A DNA stretch of 64,000 nucleotides from Oryzicola mucosus (GCF_014534685.1 NZ_JACVVX010000001.1:310001-374000); one strand, 5' to 3'. Counted from the stretch's first letter, positions 1 to 8,551 are shown. Translations and numbers: made by a program. Notes: generated from the letters alone by a model not told the origin.

Positions 1-2562
1 GGCAGTGTGCGCTTCCTCACGCCGCTTTCTTATCACCCAAGGCAGTTTTGACGGCAAAATCGCTTCCGTCGCCTCGATTTGTGCGAGCGTACCCAGTGCC
101 CGGTCGCGGGCATCGACAGCATCGCGCAACCGCACATCGCGGGTGATGCTGTTTTTGATCGCGGTCTGTGTGGCAAGCGCCGTATCGCCGAGCATGGCGG
201 ATTGCAGGTCGGCAAAGGTCCGTTCCACCGCATCCGGCAGTTGCTGTCTGGCGGTCATGTCACCCGCGACCAGAAAGCGTAGCTCCGCCACATGCTTCAA
301 CGACGGCTGGAACGCCTGATACAACAGACCAGCCTGGTCGTTGCCGACCTGCCACTCCTGCTTCAATCGGGCAGACATCAGCTGACTTGCCTGGTCCAGC
401 CGTGCCGAGGCCTTTCTCCAGTCTTGGTCTGCGACAGCATAGCCACCGAGACGGGCATAAGCGGGAGCCAGCACTCTTGCGATCTGCAGGCGCGCATTCG
501 CGTCCGGTTCGGTCCAGGCCTTGATGTTATGCCCAGGCTCATCGAGCCGAGCGATGTTGTCGTCGACGGCCTGCGCGGCGATGGGGAAGCGCAGTTCGGT
601 CAGCGCTTCCGCAAAGGCCGACAACGTCTCGAAAATGGCGGTGTCGATCCCGAAATTGGAATAGTGAGCTGCCATACTGGACACGATCGGGTCGAGCACA
701 CGCCGGACGCCGATGACATCTTGGTCGGTCAGCATCGTCAAAACACTGCTGCTTGAGATTTCCTGATCGGCAAACCTTCTCGACGCGACAAGCACGCGCT
801 CGCGTTCATTCGGATCGAGGCTATCAAGAATTTCAGCCGCTTTCGGATAGGCTTCCACCTCCGTACGCTGCAGAGCCAGGATGCGAAGGATTTCCTGTTG
901 TGCGTCGGCTTTCAACGGCTGAGCTGCCGCCGCATCGGATTTTAAAATTTCGAAAGTCATAGGCTCGGAGGTCTTGTTCCCCGTCTGCCGGTCCGCATCG
1001 ACGGCGGCCCGCCACCACCTCTCTACCATGGGACGCATCAGGCCCCCGCAGCCGCCGCAAAAGCGGTTGCGCAGATGATCTACAACCAGACGCGAAATGT
1101 CCTCGTCGTACAAAGTGGTTACGTTACCGGCATCGCTGACGTTTTCGTACGGCGTCGACGCCAGATCGATGGCCTGTCCGAGAGCGGCGGCAGCCTCGCG
1201 ATCCTCCAGCCGTGAGTCGTAAAACTCTGCCTCGAACACGGCGAACTGGATGCGCTGAACCGGATCGATGCGGTCGCCATGGGCGGCCAGGATTGCGCGG
1301 GCCTCGGCAATATCCGCATCCAGGCGGGATGCGCTGCCGGCGCGCCATTCGAAGCGCAGAGAACGCTGCAGCGTAAGGAACCGCACGGCTGGATCGTCGA
1401 TGCCGGCCGACCAGGACTTGGCGTCGCGAAACAGTTCGCGGGCGAGATCGGGCACCATCATGGAATCGAAAATGTCGGCGCCCGATATCGCCATGCCGAT
1501 CTCGCCGGACTCCGCATCGTTAGCGCCGGGATTGATCCGGGCAAAGTATCGCATCAAATCGCGGTAGCTGGCATCGTCGATGGCGCGTAGACCGAGAAGT
1601 TCGGCATAGGGCTGGGAAGCCCCGGCATAGTCCGTCGCCAATTCGCCGAACGTGACCGTCTCCAGCGCCTCCAGCCGATAGTTGGCTTCCATCTCGGCTT
1701 GCGGCAGCGTGTCCTTCAACAGTTCGTTGATCGCCGCAACAACGCCTTGTTGCGCAAGACATCGGCCGTCCACCGAATCGATTTCGCCGTTCTCAAAATC
1801 CGCCCGCCAGCGTTCCAGCCGCGACCTTGCTACCGGCAGAAATCCAGAAGCGATTGCCTTGGCATCGCTATCGACTGCCGCTTCCGCCGCCGCGATCACG
1901 AATGCCGCATCGGCATCGTAGACTGCACGAGCATTGCCGGTTGAGGGGGCAATCTCTCGCATCGCGCGCGCAAAACGCAGGCGATCCCCGGCATCCTCAT
2001 AGCCCGATCCCATTCTATCGAGCGCTGCGACCTGTCGTATCTGCGCGCCGGCAACGCTGTAATGCCGCTTGACGGCGTCGATCTGCTCGGCTGCGTTATG
2101 TGCCTGAGAGGAAGCGAGGTTGACGAGGTAGTCCACCTCCACCACATCGGATGCGTTCGACAAAAGCAGTTCGAATACTTTCCGCAGCGCGTCGTCGGCA
2201 GCTTTTCCATACTGCTTGGGGTCTGCGATCTTCGCGAGTTCCGCCAGGTCGGCGGTCAGAATGGCAACGCGATTTACCTTTGCATCCGGCGCGTGCAGGA
2301 GCTCTTTTACTGTTTCATGCAGTCTGGGCAGCAGCTCTTGCGCACGCTGCTCACGATCGTCCCTGGTGAAGTCGAAGCTCAGCCTGACCGCTTCGCGATG
2401 CAGTTCGTTGGCGACAAAACGCTTGGTTATGGCAAAATCGTCGAGCGCATCGCAAACGGTGGCCTGATCCGCCTCGGCACGCGATGTCGACGTGAAAAAA
2501 CCTCCCAACGTCATGCACAACGCCAGGACGTGAAAAAACCCGCGCAAACCGCTCTTCGGCAT
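1..2562 (-). CDS. secreted helical-repeat protein, probable CHAT-domain protease (C-terminus beyond window)
   Basis: An 854-codon frame without stop runs from ATG at 2562 to the left edge, so the C-terminus is missing. Residues 1-29 look like a Sec signal peptide (basic MPKSGLR, hydrophobic core, SRA cleavage site), so the product is exported. The visible part is almost entirely alpha-helical in character, with a small CGGCGG cluster near residue 500. The last ~100 residues (FADLQSAMLGDTALATQTAI followed by a charged helix) resemble the linker that precedes the caspase-like CHAT domain in large alphaproteobacterial TPR-CHAT proteins. The catalytic domain itself is not in the window, so CHAT is an inference by family resemblance. 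It lies 106 nt downstream of the codA-like gene on the same strand. The gene itself is certain; the family is moderately supported. Confidence 0.6.
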   Translation of the reverse strand, partial: MPKSGLRGFFHVLALCMTLGGFFTSTSRAEADQATVCDALDDFAITKRFVANELHREAVRLSFDFTRDDREQRAQELLPRLHETVKELLHAPDAKVNRVAILTADLAELAKIADPKQYGKAADDALRKVFELLLSNASDVVEVDYLVNLASSQAHNAAEQIDAVKRHYSVAGAQIRQVAALDRMGSGYEDAGDRLRFARAMREIAPSTGNARAVYDADAAFVIAAAEAAVDSDAKAIASGFLPVARSRLERWRADFENGEIDSVDGRCLAQQGVVAAINELLKDTLPQAEMEANYRLEALETVTFGELATDYAGASQPYAELLGLRAIDDASYRDLMRYFARINPGANDAESGEIGMAISGADIFDSMMVPDLARELFRDAKSWSAGIDDPAVRFLTLQRSLRFEWRAGSASRLDADIAEARAILAAHGDRIDPVQRIQFAVFEAEFYDSRLEDREAAAALGQAIDLASTPYENVSDAGNVTTLYDEDISRLVVDHLRNRFCGGCGGLMRPMVERWWRAAVDADRQTGNKTSEPMTFEILKSDAAAAQPLKADAQQEILRILALQRTEVEAYPKAAEILDSLDPNERERVLVASRRFADQEISSSSVLTMLTDQDVIGVRRVLDPIVSSMAAHYSNFGIDTAIFETLSAFAEALTELRFPIAAQAVDDNIARLDEPGHNIKAWTEPDANARLQIARVLAPAYARLGGYAVADQDWRKASARLDQASQLMSARLKQEWQVGNDQAGLLYQAFQPSLKHVAELRFLVAGDMTARQQLPDAVERTFADLQSAMLGDTALATQTAIKNSITRDVRLRDAVDARDRALGTLAQIEATEAILPSKLPWVIRKRREEAHTA

Positions 2563-2668
2563 GACGCCCAAACCCTCAACCGCCCGGCGCAGCCTATAGG
2601 TGCGAAGGCCTGCGGACAATCGGTCCGATGCGGGTTGCCCAATCGACAACGTCTGTATCGACGGCCGG

Positions 2669-3949
2669 TCAGCTCGCCTCATGCCGGCGGTTGACGCCGG
2701 CGGGGCGGCCGGGGATCGACAACGCGGTGTCGCGCTTTTCGCGGCGGGCAACGACCTTGCCCTTGGCGACGACGCAGAGGCGTTCGGCGCGCAGCCGCAC
2801 CGCTTCGATGGGATTGCCGGCATCGAGCACCACCAGCGACGCATCCTTGCCCACGGCAAGGCCATAGTTTTCCAGGCCCATGATCGCGGCGTTCACATTC
2901 GTCACCATGTCGAAGCAGCGCCGCATGTCGTCCGGGCTCGACATCTGCGCGACATGAAGGCCCATGAAGGCGACGTCGAGCATGTCCGCCGTGCCGAGCG
3001 AATACCATGGGTCGAGCACGCAATCCTGGCCCCATCCGACGCGGATGCCGTGCTTCAGCATTTCCGGCACGCGTGTCATGCCGCGACGCTTGGGATAGCT
3101 GTCGTGGCGGCCCTGCAGCATGATGTTTATCAGCGGGTTGGGAATGATGGACACATCGGCCTCGGCAATCAGCGGCAACAGCTTGGACACATAGTAATTG
3201 TCCATCGAGTGCATCGACGTGCAGTGCGAGCCCGCCGCCCTGCCCTGCAGGCCAAGGCGCTGCGTTTCATAGGCGAGCTGCTCGATATGGCGCGAATGCG
3301 GGTCGTCGCTCTCGTCGCAATGCAGGTCGACCATCAGCCCGCGTTCCGCGGCGATCTCGCAGAGGTCCGTGACCGAGCGGGTGCCGTCGGCCATGGTGCG
3401 CTCGAAATGCGGAATGCCGCCGACCACGTCGACGCCCATGTCGAGCGCGCGGATGGTGTTTTGGCGCGCGGTCGGATCGCGGTAAAGCCCGTCCTGCGGA
3501 AAGGCGACAAGCTGCAGGTCAATGTAAGAGGCGACCTCTTTCTTCACCTCCAGCAGGGCCTCCACTGCCAGCAGCCGGTCGTCGCAGGTGTCGACATGGG
3601 TGCGGATGGCAAGCAGCCCCATCGACACGGCCCAGTCGCAATAGTCGAGCGCGCGGCTCTTCACCGCCTCATGCGTCAGCAGCGGCTTGAGTTCGCCCCA
3701 CAGCGCGATGCCTTCCAGAAGCAGACCCGATGCGTTGATGCGCGGAATGCCGTAGCTGAGCGTGGCGTCCATATGGAAATGCGGATCGACGAAGGGTGCG
3801 GATACAAGATCGCCGGAGGCGTCTATGGTTTCGCCCGCCTCGCCCATGATCGACGGCTCGATCGCCATGATCTTGCCGCCCGCGATGCCGATATCGGCGA
3901 CGCGTCCATCGGGCAGCGTGCCGCCTTTGACCAGGATATCGAAGCTCAT
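2669..3949 (-). CDS. codA: cytosine deaminase-like amidohydrolase
   Basis: A 426-residue metal-dependent amidohydrolase very close in length and sequence to E. coli CodA. The metal and catalytic residues occur with a constant offset of four from CodA: HFH (57, 59), Gln152, His210, Glu213 (HCDE), His242 (SHCTSMHS) and Asp309, plus LQGRHDSYPKRRGMTR. CodA converts cytosine to uracil and also acts on isoguanine. The residue after the catalytic Asp, equivalent to CodA Asp314 that shapes substrate choice, is Cys310 here, and the preceding His is Gln, so the preferred base may differ. ATG at 3949 follows a strong AGGAGGT ribosome site. It is the last gene of a minus-strand series with a BMP-type base/nucleoside importer, fitting salvage of imported bases. 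Confidence 0.88.
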   Translation of the reverse strand: MSFDILVKGGTLPDGRVADIGIAGGKIMAIEPSIMGEAGETIDASGDLVSAPFVDPHFHMDATLSYGIPRINASGLLLEGIALWGELKPLLTHEAVKSRALDYCDWAVSMGLLAIRTHVDTCDDRLLAVEALLEVKKEVASYIDLQLVAFPQDGLYRDPTARQNTIRALDMGVDVVGGIPHFERTMADGTRSVTDLCEIAAERGLMVDLHCDESDDPHSRHIEQLAYETQRLGLQGRAAGSHCTSMHSMDNYYVSKLLPLIAEADVSIIPNPLINIMLQGRHDSYPKRRGMTRVPEMLKHGIRVGWGQDCVLDPWYSLGTADMLDVAFMGLHVAQMSSPDDMRRCFDMVTNVNAAIMGLENYGLAVGKDASLVVLDAGNPIEAVRLRAERLCVVAKGKVVARREKRDTALSIPGRPAGVNRRHEAS

Positions 3950-3984
3950 CGTTCACCTCCTCGGTTTGTCGCTCTACGCCGACA

Positions 3985-4016
3985 CCGTCATCCTCGGGCT
4001 TGTCCCGAGGATCTGC
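3985..4016 (+). repeat. REP-type hairpin, left copy
   Basis: A 32-nt element containing the stem TCCTCGGG-CTTGT-CCCGAGGA (8 bp, 5-nt loop). It is a perfect inverted copy of 4431-4462. Read through, this repeat gives the peptide PEDDG that is common in misannotated alphaproteobacterial ORF tails, which marks it as a widespread dispersed repeat. The two copies bracket the GIY-YIG gene. Confidence 0.9.
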
Positions 4017-4140
4017 GGCCTTGTCGGCTGGGCGCGGCCTTTCAGCCGCATTTCATGATCCCAACGCTTCAGTTGTAGTCGACCCACATTTTTGTGTTGG
4101 GGTGTGGGCGATATAGATTGTCGATCTCGTCAATGCGATC

Positions 4141-4410
4141 TTACAGATCCAGCCACGTAGGGTTCAGTCCCTTGATCAGGCTGGCTTTCCATTCGCGGCG
4201 ATATCTCTTGAGAGACTTCTCGCGCTGTATCGCCAGAACGATATTCGGATGCCTCTCAAACCAGACCAGATTTTTCACGTTGTATTTTGCAGTGAAGCCT
4301 TGGTGAACTTCGTTTCGGTGCTCCCAGACACGATTTCTCAGATCACTCGTGACACCGATGTAAATCACGCCACGCGGCCTGTCTGACATCATGTAGGCGA
4401 AGCCGGACAT
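4141..4410 (-). CDS. GIY-YIG domain endonuclease (small, COG2827-like)
   Basis: An 89-residue single-domain GIY-YIG protein. The first half carries the two motif strands (FAYMM and VIYIGVT), followed by the catalytic Arg region (RNRVWEHR), a Tyr-rich segment (HQGFTAKYNVKNLVWFE) and the Glu-bearing helix REKSLKRYRREWK; it ends NPTWLDL, typical of stand-alone GIY-YIG proteins of this group. Family members are predicted to be small nucleases and have no settled role. The gene sits between codA and an ABC permease gene, inside what otherwise reads as one operon, and is bracketed by two identical inverted REP hairpins about 125 and 20 nt away. That arrangement suggests the gene and hairpins arrived together as a unit. 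Confidence 0.88.
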   Translation of the reverse strand: MSGFAYMMSDRPRGVIYIGVTSDLRNRVWEHRNEVHQGFTAKYNVKNLVWFERHPNIVLAIQREKSLKRYRREWKASLIKGLNPTWLDL

Positions 4411-4430
4411 GGCCTTTCTTTCACATGTCG

Positions 4431-4462
4431 GCAGATCCTCGGGACAAGCCCGAGGATGACGG
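4431..4462 (-). repeat. REP-type hairpin, right copy (inverted)
   Basis: This 32-nt element is the exact reverse complement of 3985-4016, with the same internal 8-bp stem and 5-nt loop. It begins 20 nt upstream of the GIY-YIG start codon and ends 11 nt before the stop codon of the upstream permease gene, so it may also act as a transcript-stabilising hairpin at that gene's 3' end. Confidence 0.9.
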
Positions 4463-4473
4463 GCGGCACGGCT

Positions 4474-5415
4474 TCATCTCTCCCCCTTCTGGTAAGGCAC
4501 CATCAGCGCCTTGGGATAGGAGGCGCGGCGCGCCACGAGGATCAGCGCCAGGATCGACAGCGCATAGGGCATCATCAGGAACAGCTGATAGGGCACGACA
4601 CCGCCGGACAGCTGCTGCAGGCGGATCTGATAGGCGTCGAAGGCGGCGAACAGGATGGCGCCCAGGAGCGCCTTGCCGGGCCGCCAGGAGCCGAACACGA
4701 CGAGCGCGATGCAAATCCAGCCGCGCCCGTTGATCATCTCGAAAAAGAACGAGTTGAAAGCCGACATGGTGAGAAACGCGCCGCCGACGGCCATCAGCGC
4801 GCTGCCAACCATGACGGCGCCGATGCGGATGGCGTTGACGCTGATGCCCTGCGCTTCCACGGCCGAGGGGTTTTCGCCGGCGGCGCGGACGGCAAGGCCG
4901 AGCGGCGTGCGGTAGAGCACCCAGGCGACCAGCGCCACCGTCAGGAAAGCCAGGTAGGTCAGCGGCGTCTGGTTGAAAACCGCGTCGCCGAGGAAAGGAA
5001 TGCTCGACAGGCCGGGGATGGCGAAGGGCTGGAACGGCTCGATCTTGGGCGGAGACGTGACCTGCGGCAGCGCCAGCCGGTAGGTGAAATAGGTCAGGCT
5101 GGTGGCAAACAGCGTGATGCCGATGCCGACGACATGCTGCGAGAGACCGAGCGGCACCGTCAGCGTGGCGTGCAGCAGGCCGAACATCGCGCCTGCGAGG
5201 GCAGCAACCGCGACGCCGGTCCACAGATCCCCGCCGGAGTAGACGGTGAACCAGCCGGCAAAGGCACCGACGGTCATAATGCCTTCGATACCGAGATTGA
5301 GCACGCCCGCCCGCTCGCAGATCAGTTCGCCCATGGTGGCGAAGATCAACGGCGATGCGATGCGGATGGCGGCGACCCAGAAACTCGCGGTGAAGAGGAT
5401 GTCGAGCGCGTCCAC
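4474..5415 (-). CDS. BMP-type nucleobase/nucleoside ABC transporter, permease 2
   Basis: A 313-residue inner-membrane protein of the BPD_transp_2 family (YufQ/NupQ group), about 9 hydrophobic segments. Diagnostic stretches are the N-terminal PLIFATMGELICERAGVLNL with GIEGIM, and RAAGENPSAVEAQGIS, the cytoplasmic coupling loop for the ATPase. With permease 1, the double-ABC ATPase and the BMP lipoprotein-type binding protein it would import purine or pyrimidine nucleosides/bases. The start is GTG at 5415; its Shine-Dalgarno (GGGGGAGGG) lies inside the arm of the palindromic repeat at 5419-5591, so the hairpin could mask the ribosome site. Followed downstream by the GIY-YIG gene and codA. Confidence 0.9.
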   Translation of the reverse strand: MDALDILFTASFWVAAIRIASPLIFATMGELICERAGVLNLGIEGIMTVGAFAGWFTVYSGGDLWTGVAVAALAGAMFGLLHATLTVPLGLSQHVVGIGITLFATSLTYFTYRLALPQVTSPPKIEPFQPFAIPGLSSIPFLGDAVFNQTPLTYLAFLTVALVAWVLYRTPLGLAVRAAGENPSAVEAQGISVNAIRIGAVMVGSALMAVGGAFLTMSAFNSFFFEMINGRGWICIALVVFGSWRPGKALLGAILFAAFDAYQIRLQQLSGGVVPYQLFLMMPYALSILALILVARRASYPKALMVPYQKGER

Positions 5416-5418
5416 GGC

Positions 5419-5591
5419 CTACCCTCCCCCTTGAGGGGAGGGTCGCGGAACAATCGGCGTGCCCTGCGCGCGATTGAGACGCGGGGTGGGGTTGCCGATG
5501 AAGTGCTCGATCCTGACACAACCCCACCCCGTCTCACGAACTTCACTGCGTTCCGTTCTCTCGACGACCCTCCCCTCAAGGGGGAGGGTAG
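5419..5591. repeat. long palindromic intergenic element (type A)
   Basis: A 173-nt imperfect palindrome that fills nearly all the gap between the two permease genes. The outermost 27-nt arms (5419-5445 and 5565-5591) are perfect reverse complements and each holds its own small stem (CCCTCCCCTTGAGGGGAGGG type). Inner arms pair again (GAGACGCGGGGTGGGGTTG with CAACCCCACCCCGTCTC). The architecture matches the RIME-like mosaic elements of rhizobia. No coding signal. Confidence 0.9.
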
Positions 5592-5609
5592 AACCGGCGC
5601 ATGTCATCA

Positions 5610-6659
5610 TCACCTCCACCTCACCCTGAACCGCGCCAGCAGGATCGCCACGACCATCGACAGCAATGCCGTCGCCACCATGACGTCGGCGATGTAGCTC
5701 GGCACGCCGGTGCTGCGGCTCATGGCATCCGCGCCGACGAAGATTCCGGCGACGAAAATCGCCGAGACAACGACGCCGAGCGGATTGAGCATGGCGAGCA
5801 TCGCCACCACGATGCCGGAATAGCCATAGCCCGGCGACAGATCGAGCGTCAGATTGCCCTTGAGGCCGGAAACCTCGGAAAAACCCGCCAAAGCGGCAAG
5901 CCCGCCGGACAGAAGCGCCGTCTTCATCAGCACTCGATTGACGGGGATGCCGACGAAGCGCGCGCCTTCCGCATTGTTGCCGGCGGCGCGCATTTCGTAA
6001 CCCAGCGTCGTCTTTTTCATGATGACCCAGACGATGACAGCGGAGACCAGTGCCATCCCGAAGCCGCAATGCAGCCGCCGTCCGGTGACGATGCGCGGCA
6101 GCCGCGCTTCGGCGATCAGTTTTTGCGATTGCGGCCAGCCCAACCCCATCGGGTCCTTCAGCACGCCTTCGAGCAGCATCGACACGAACAACAGCACGAT
6201 GAAGTTGAGCAGCAGCGTCGTCACCACCTCATCGACGCCGAAGCGCGTTTTCAGCAGCGCCGGGCCGAGCAACAGCAGCGCGCCGGCCGTCATCGCGGCA
6301 ATCACGATCAGCGGAATGAGCAGGATCGAGGGTAATGGCAAGGCACCGGTGCCCAGCACCACCGTGACCACTGCGCCGATATAAAGCTGGGCTTCGGCGC
6401 CGATGTTCCAAAGCTTGGCGCGGAAGGCGACCGCCACAGCCAGACCGGTGAAGATCAGCGGCGTGGCGCGCGTCAGCGTCTCGAAAAGGGCGAATTGCGA
6501 GCCGGCAGCGCCCTTTGCGACCAGGAAGAACACCGAAAACGGGGATGCGCCGGCAAGCAGCACCAGCAAGCTGGCGAAGACCAGCGTGAAGACGATGGCG
6601 CCGACCGGATAGAGCAACAGCATGACGAGCGACGGTGCGGGTTTCGGTTCAAGCCGCAT
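5610..6659 (-). CDS. BMP-type nucleobase/nucleoside ABC transporter, permease 1
   Basis: A 349-residue inner-membrane permease (BPD_transp_2, YufP/NupP group) with about 8-10 hydrophobic segments. It carries FRAKLWNIGAEAQLYIGA and the coupling loop MRAAGNNAEGARFVGIPVNR, both typical of this permease partner, which is longer at its N-terminus than permease 2. ATG at 6659 (MRLEPKPAPS) is chosen because the frame upstream consists of translated palindromic repeat. It acts as a heterodimer with permease 2, 194 nt downstream. Substrate is inferred from the family (nucleosides) and from the linked deaminase. Confidence 0.9.
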   Translation of the reverse strand: MRLEPKPAPSLVMLLLYPVGAIVFTLVFASLLVLLAGASPFSVFFLVAKGAAGSQFALFETLTRATPLIFTGLAVAVAFRAKLWNIGAEAQLYIGAVVTVVLGTGALPLPSILLIPLIVIAAMTAGALLLLGPALLKTRFGVDEVVTTLLLNFIVLLFVSMLLEGVLKDPMGLGWPQSQKLIAEARLPRIVTGRRLHCGFGMALVSAVIVWVIMKKTTLGYEMRAAGNNAEGARFVGIPVNRVLMKTALLSGGLAALAGFSEVSGLKGNLTLDLSPGYGYSGIVVAMLAMLNPLGVVVSAIFVAGIFVGADAMSRSTGVPSYIADVMVATALLSMVVAILLARFRVRWR

Positions 6660-6697
6660 GGGATCGTTCCGAAAATTGGCGGGAGGATTGCGGGACA

Positions 6698-6857
6698 GCG
6701 CCCCCCTCTGTCCTGCCGGACATCTCCCCCGCATGGGGGGAGATTGGATGTCGCGTCGGCTTTCGCCAATCGCCAGCGCTGCAGAACGGGCGGTGAGCCT
6801 GAAGCTGCCGATCTCCCCCCATGCGGGGGAGATGTCCGGCATGACAGAGGGGGGCGC
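6698..6857. repeat. long palindromic intergenic element (type B, copy 1)
   Basis: A 160-nt palindrome between the ATPase and permease 1 genes. The 47-nt arms (6698-6744 and 6811-6857) differ at a single position; each contains a nested stem (CTCCCCCGCATGGGGGGAG). The central part holds CTTTCGCCAATCGC. A clearly related copy lies at 40431-40590 inside the lytic transglycosylase gene. Confidence 0.92.
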
Positions 6858-6890
6858 CACAGAGCGCCTTTCTGTTCAAGCTTGCCATGC

Positions 6891-8396
6891 TCACGCTGCC
6901 TCCCCATGCCCGGCCATCAGTTCGCCGAGTTCTCGGATCGAGCGTTCGCCGCGCTTCGAGGGCGCCGACACCTGGCCTTTCGAGATGACCACGACCGTAT
7001 CCGACAGTGCGAGGATTTCCTCCAGATCTTCCGAAATCAGCAGAATCGCGGCACCCCGCTCGCGCGCTTCGAGAAGCCTGGCATGAACATAGGCGACCGC
7101 GCCGACATCGAGCCCGCGCGTCGGCTGGCTGGCGAGGATCACCACCGGATCGGGATCGAGCGCCCGGCCCAGCACCAGCTTCTGCATGTTGCCCCCCGAC
7201 AGGAGCCGGATGCGCGTTTCGGGCGATGGGCATTTGACGTCGTAGTCCCTGATGATCTGTTCGGCGAAGCCGCGCGCGGCCTTCCAGTCGATGAAGCCAT
7301 GGCGGCTGAAACGGGCGCTGTCGTAGCTCTCGGCAATGACGTTTTCGGTGATGCTCATATCGCCGATGGTGCCGACCGCGTGCCGGTCCTCAGGTACGCG
7401 CGCGATCCCTTTGCCAAGTGCTGCCTTGGGCGACCAGTCTGCTATCGGCGAGCCGTTGACGGCGACGGTGCCGGCCGTGGGCCTCTCCGTTCCCGACAGA
7501 AGGGCGGCAAGTGCCGCCTGCCCGTTGCCGGACACACCGGCCAGGCCGGTGATCTCGCCGCCGCGCAAGGTCAGCGACACGGCATCGAGCCCCGCGCCGT
7601 TGACGCGGCGGGTCGACACGCCCTCCAGCACCAGCAAGGGTGCTCCGCTGCGCACCGGCGACACATCAGCCGCCTTGACCTCCTGTCCCACCATCAGAGC
7701 GGCGAGTTCCCTACGATCGGTGTCAGCGGTCAGGCGTTCGCCAACCAGTTTTCCGCCGCGCAACACCAGAACCCGGTCGCTGGCGGCCATCACCTCATGC
7801 AGCTTGTGCGAGATGAAGATGATCGACAGGCCCTTGGCGACGAGCAGTTTCAGCGTCTTGAACAAAGCGTCGGTTTCGCCCGGCGTCAGCACCGCCGTCG
7901 GCTCGTCGAGGATGAGGATACGCGCCTCGCGATACAGCGCCTTGAGGATTTCGACCCGCTGCCGCTCGCCAACCGACAGGCTGGCCACGGCAGCGCCGGG
8001 ATCGACCGTCAGCCCGAAGTCGCGCGACAACGCAACGATACGCTCGCGTGCATTGGCGCGGCTCAGCGTCGGGCGCCACAGCGGCTCGGTGCCCAAGGTG
8101 ATGTTTTCCTGCACCGTCATCTGGTCGGCCAGGGTGAAATGCTGGTGCACCATGCCGATGCCGGCTTCGAGTGCGGCGCGCGGATCGCCCTGCGGCAGCA
8201 CCTTGCCGAATGCTTCGACACTGCCCTCGTCGGGAAAGTAGTGCCCGAACAGGATGTTCATCAGCGTCGTCTTTCCCGCCCCGTTCTCGCCCAACAGCGC
8301 GATGACCTCACCGCGCTTGAGCTCGAACGAAATGGCATCGTTGGCCACCAGGGGGCCGAAACGCTTGGTGATGCCGGAAAGTCTGAGGACGGTCAT
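6891..8396 (-). CDS. BMP-type nucleobase/nucleoside ABC transporter, double ATPase
   Basis: A 501-residue cytoplasmic ATPase with two ABC domains in one chain, as in sugar/nucleoside importers. Domain 1 has Walker A GENGAGKTT, signature LSVGERQRVE and Walker B ILILDEPTAVLTP; domain 2 has a degenerate Walker A (GVSGNGQAAL), signature LSGGNMQKLV and a Walker B with Gln/Ser in place of the usual Asp-Glu (VILASQPTRGLDV). That asymmetry is normal in this family: one competent and one degenerate site. ATG at 8396 gives the standard N-terminus MTVLRLSGITKRFG; the frame upstream is repeat sequence. Energises permeases 1 and 2. Confidence 0.93.
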   Translation of the reverse strand: MTVLRLSGITKRFGPLVANDAISFELKRGEVIALLGENGAGKTTLMNILFGHYFPDEGSVEAFGKVLPQGDPRAALEAGIGMVHQHFTLADQMTVQENITLGTEPLWRPTLSRANARERIVALSRDFGLTVDPGAAVASLSVGERQRVEILKALYREARILILDEPTAVLTPGETDALFKTLKLLVAKGLSIIFISHKLHEVMAASDRVLVLRGGKLVGERLTADTDRRELAALMVGQEVKAADVSPVRSGAPLLVLEGVSTRRVNGAGLDAVSLTLRGGEITGLAGVSGNGQAALAALLSGTERPTAGTVAVNGSPIADWSPKAALGKGIARVPEDRHAVGTIGDMSITENVIAESYDSARFSRHGFIDWKAARGFAEQIIRDYDVKCPSPETRIRLLSGGNMQKLVLGRALDPDPVVILASQPTRGLDVGAVAYVHARLLEARERGAAILLISEDLEEILALSDTVVVISKGQVSAPSKRGERSIRELGELMAGHGEAA

Positions 8397-8410
8397 GTAG
8401 CAGGACCTTC

Positions 8411-8551
8411 CCTTCTCCCCTTGTGGGAGAAGGTGTCGCCGAAGGCGACGGATGAGGGGTGTTGCACGGATTGAGCGGCTGGCGTGTCTTCCAACACCCC
8501 TCATCCGTCTCGGCCTTTGGCCGATCCACCTTCTCCCACAAGGGGAGAAGG
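8411..8551. repeat. long palindromic intergenic element (type C)
   Basis: A 141-nt palindrome between the binding-protein and ATPase genes. Outer arms are built on CCTTCTCCCCTTGTGGGAGA and its complement; the inner arms pair GGATGAGGGGTGTTG with CAACACCCCTCATCC. On the minus strand it ends about 14 nt before the ATPase start, just ahead of the GAAGG ribosome site. Confidence 0.9.

Noticed and set aside
2600-4078. 492-codon open frame on the plus strand opposite codA
   Set aside because: It mirrors codA codon for codon; the translation is His/Arg-rich with no family pattern, typical of antisense frames in GC-rich genes.
6495-8474. 659-codon open frame opposite the ABC ATPase
   Set aside because: It crosses two palindromic elements and is the antisense image of a clear double-ABC protein.
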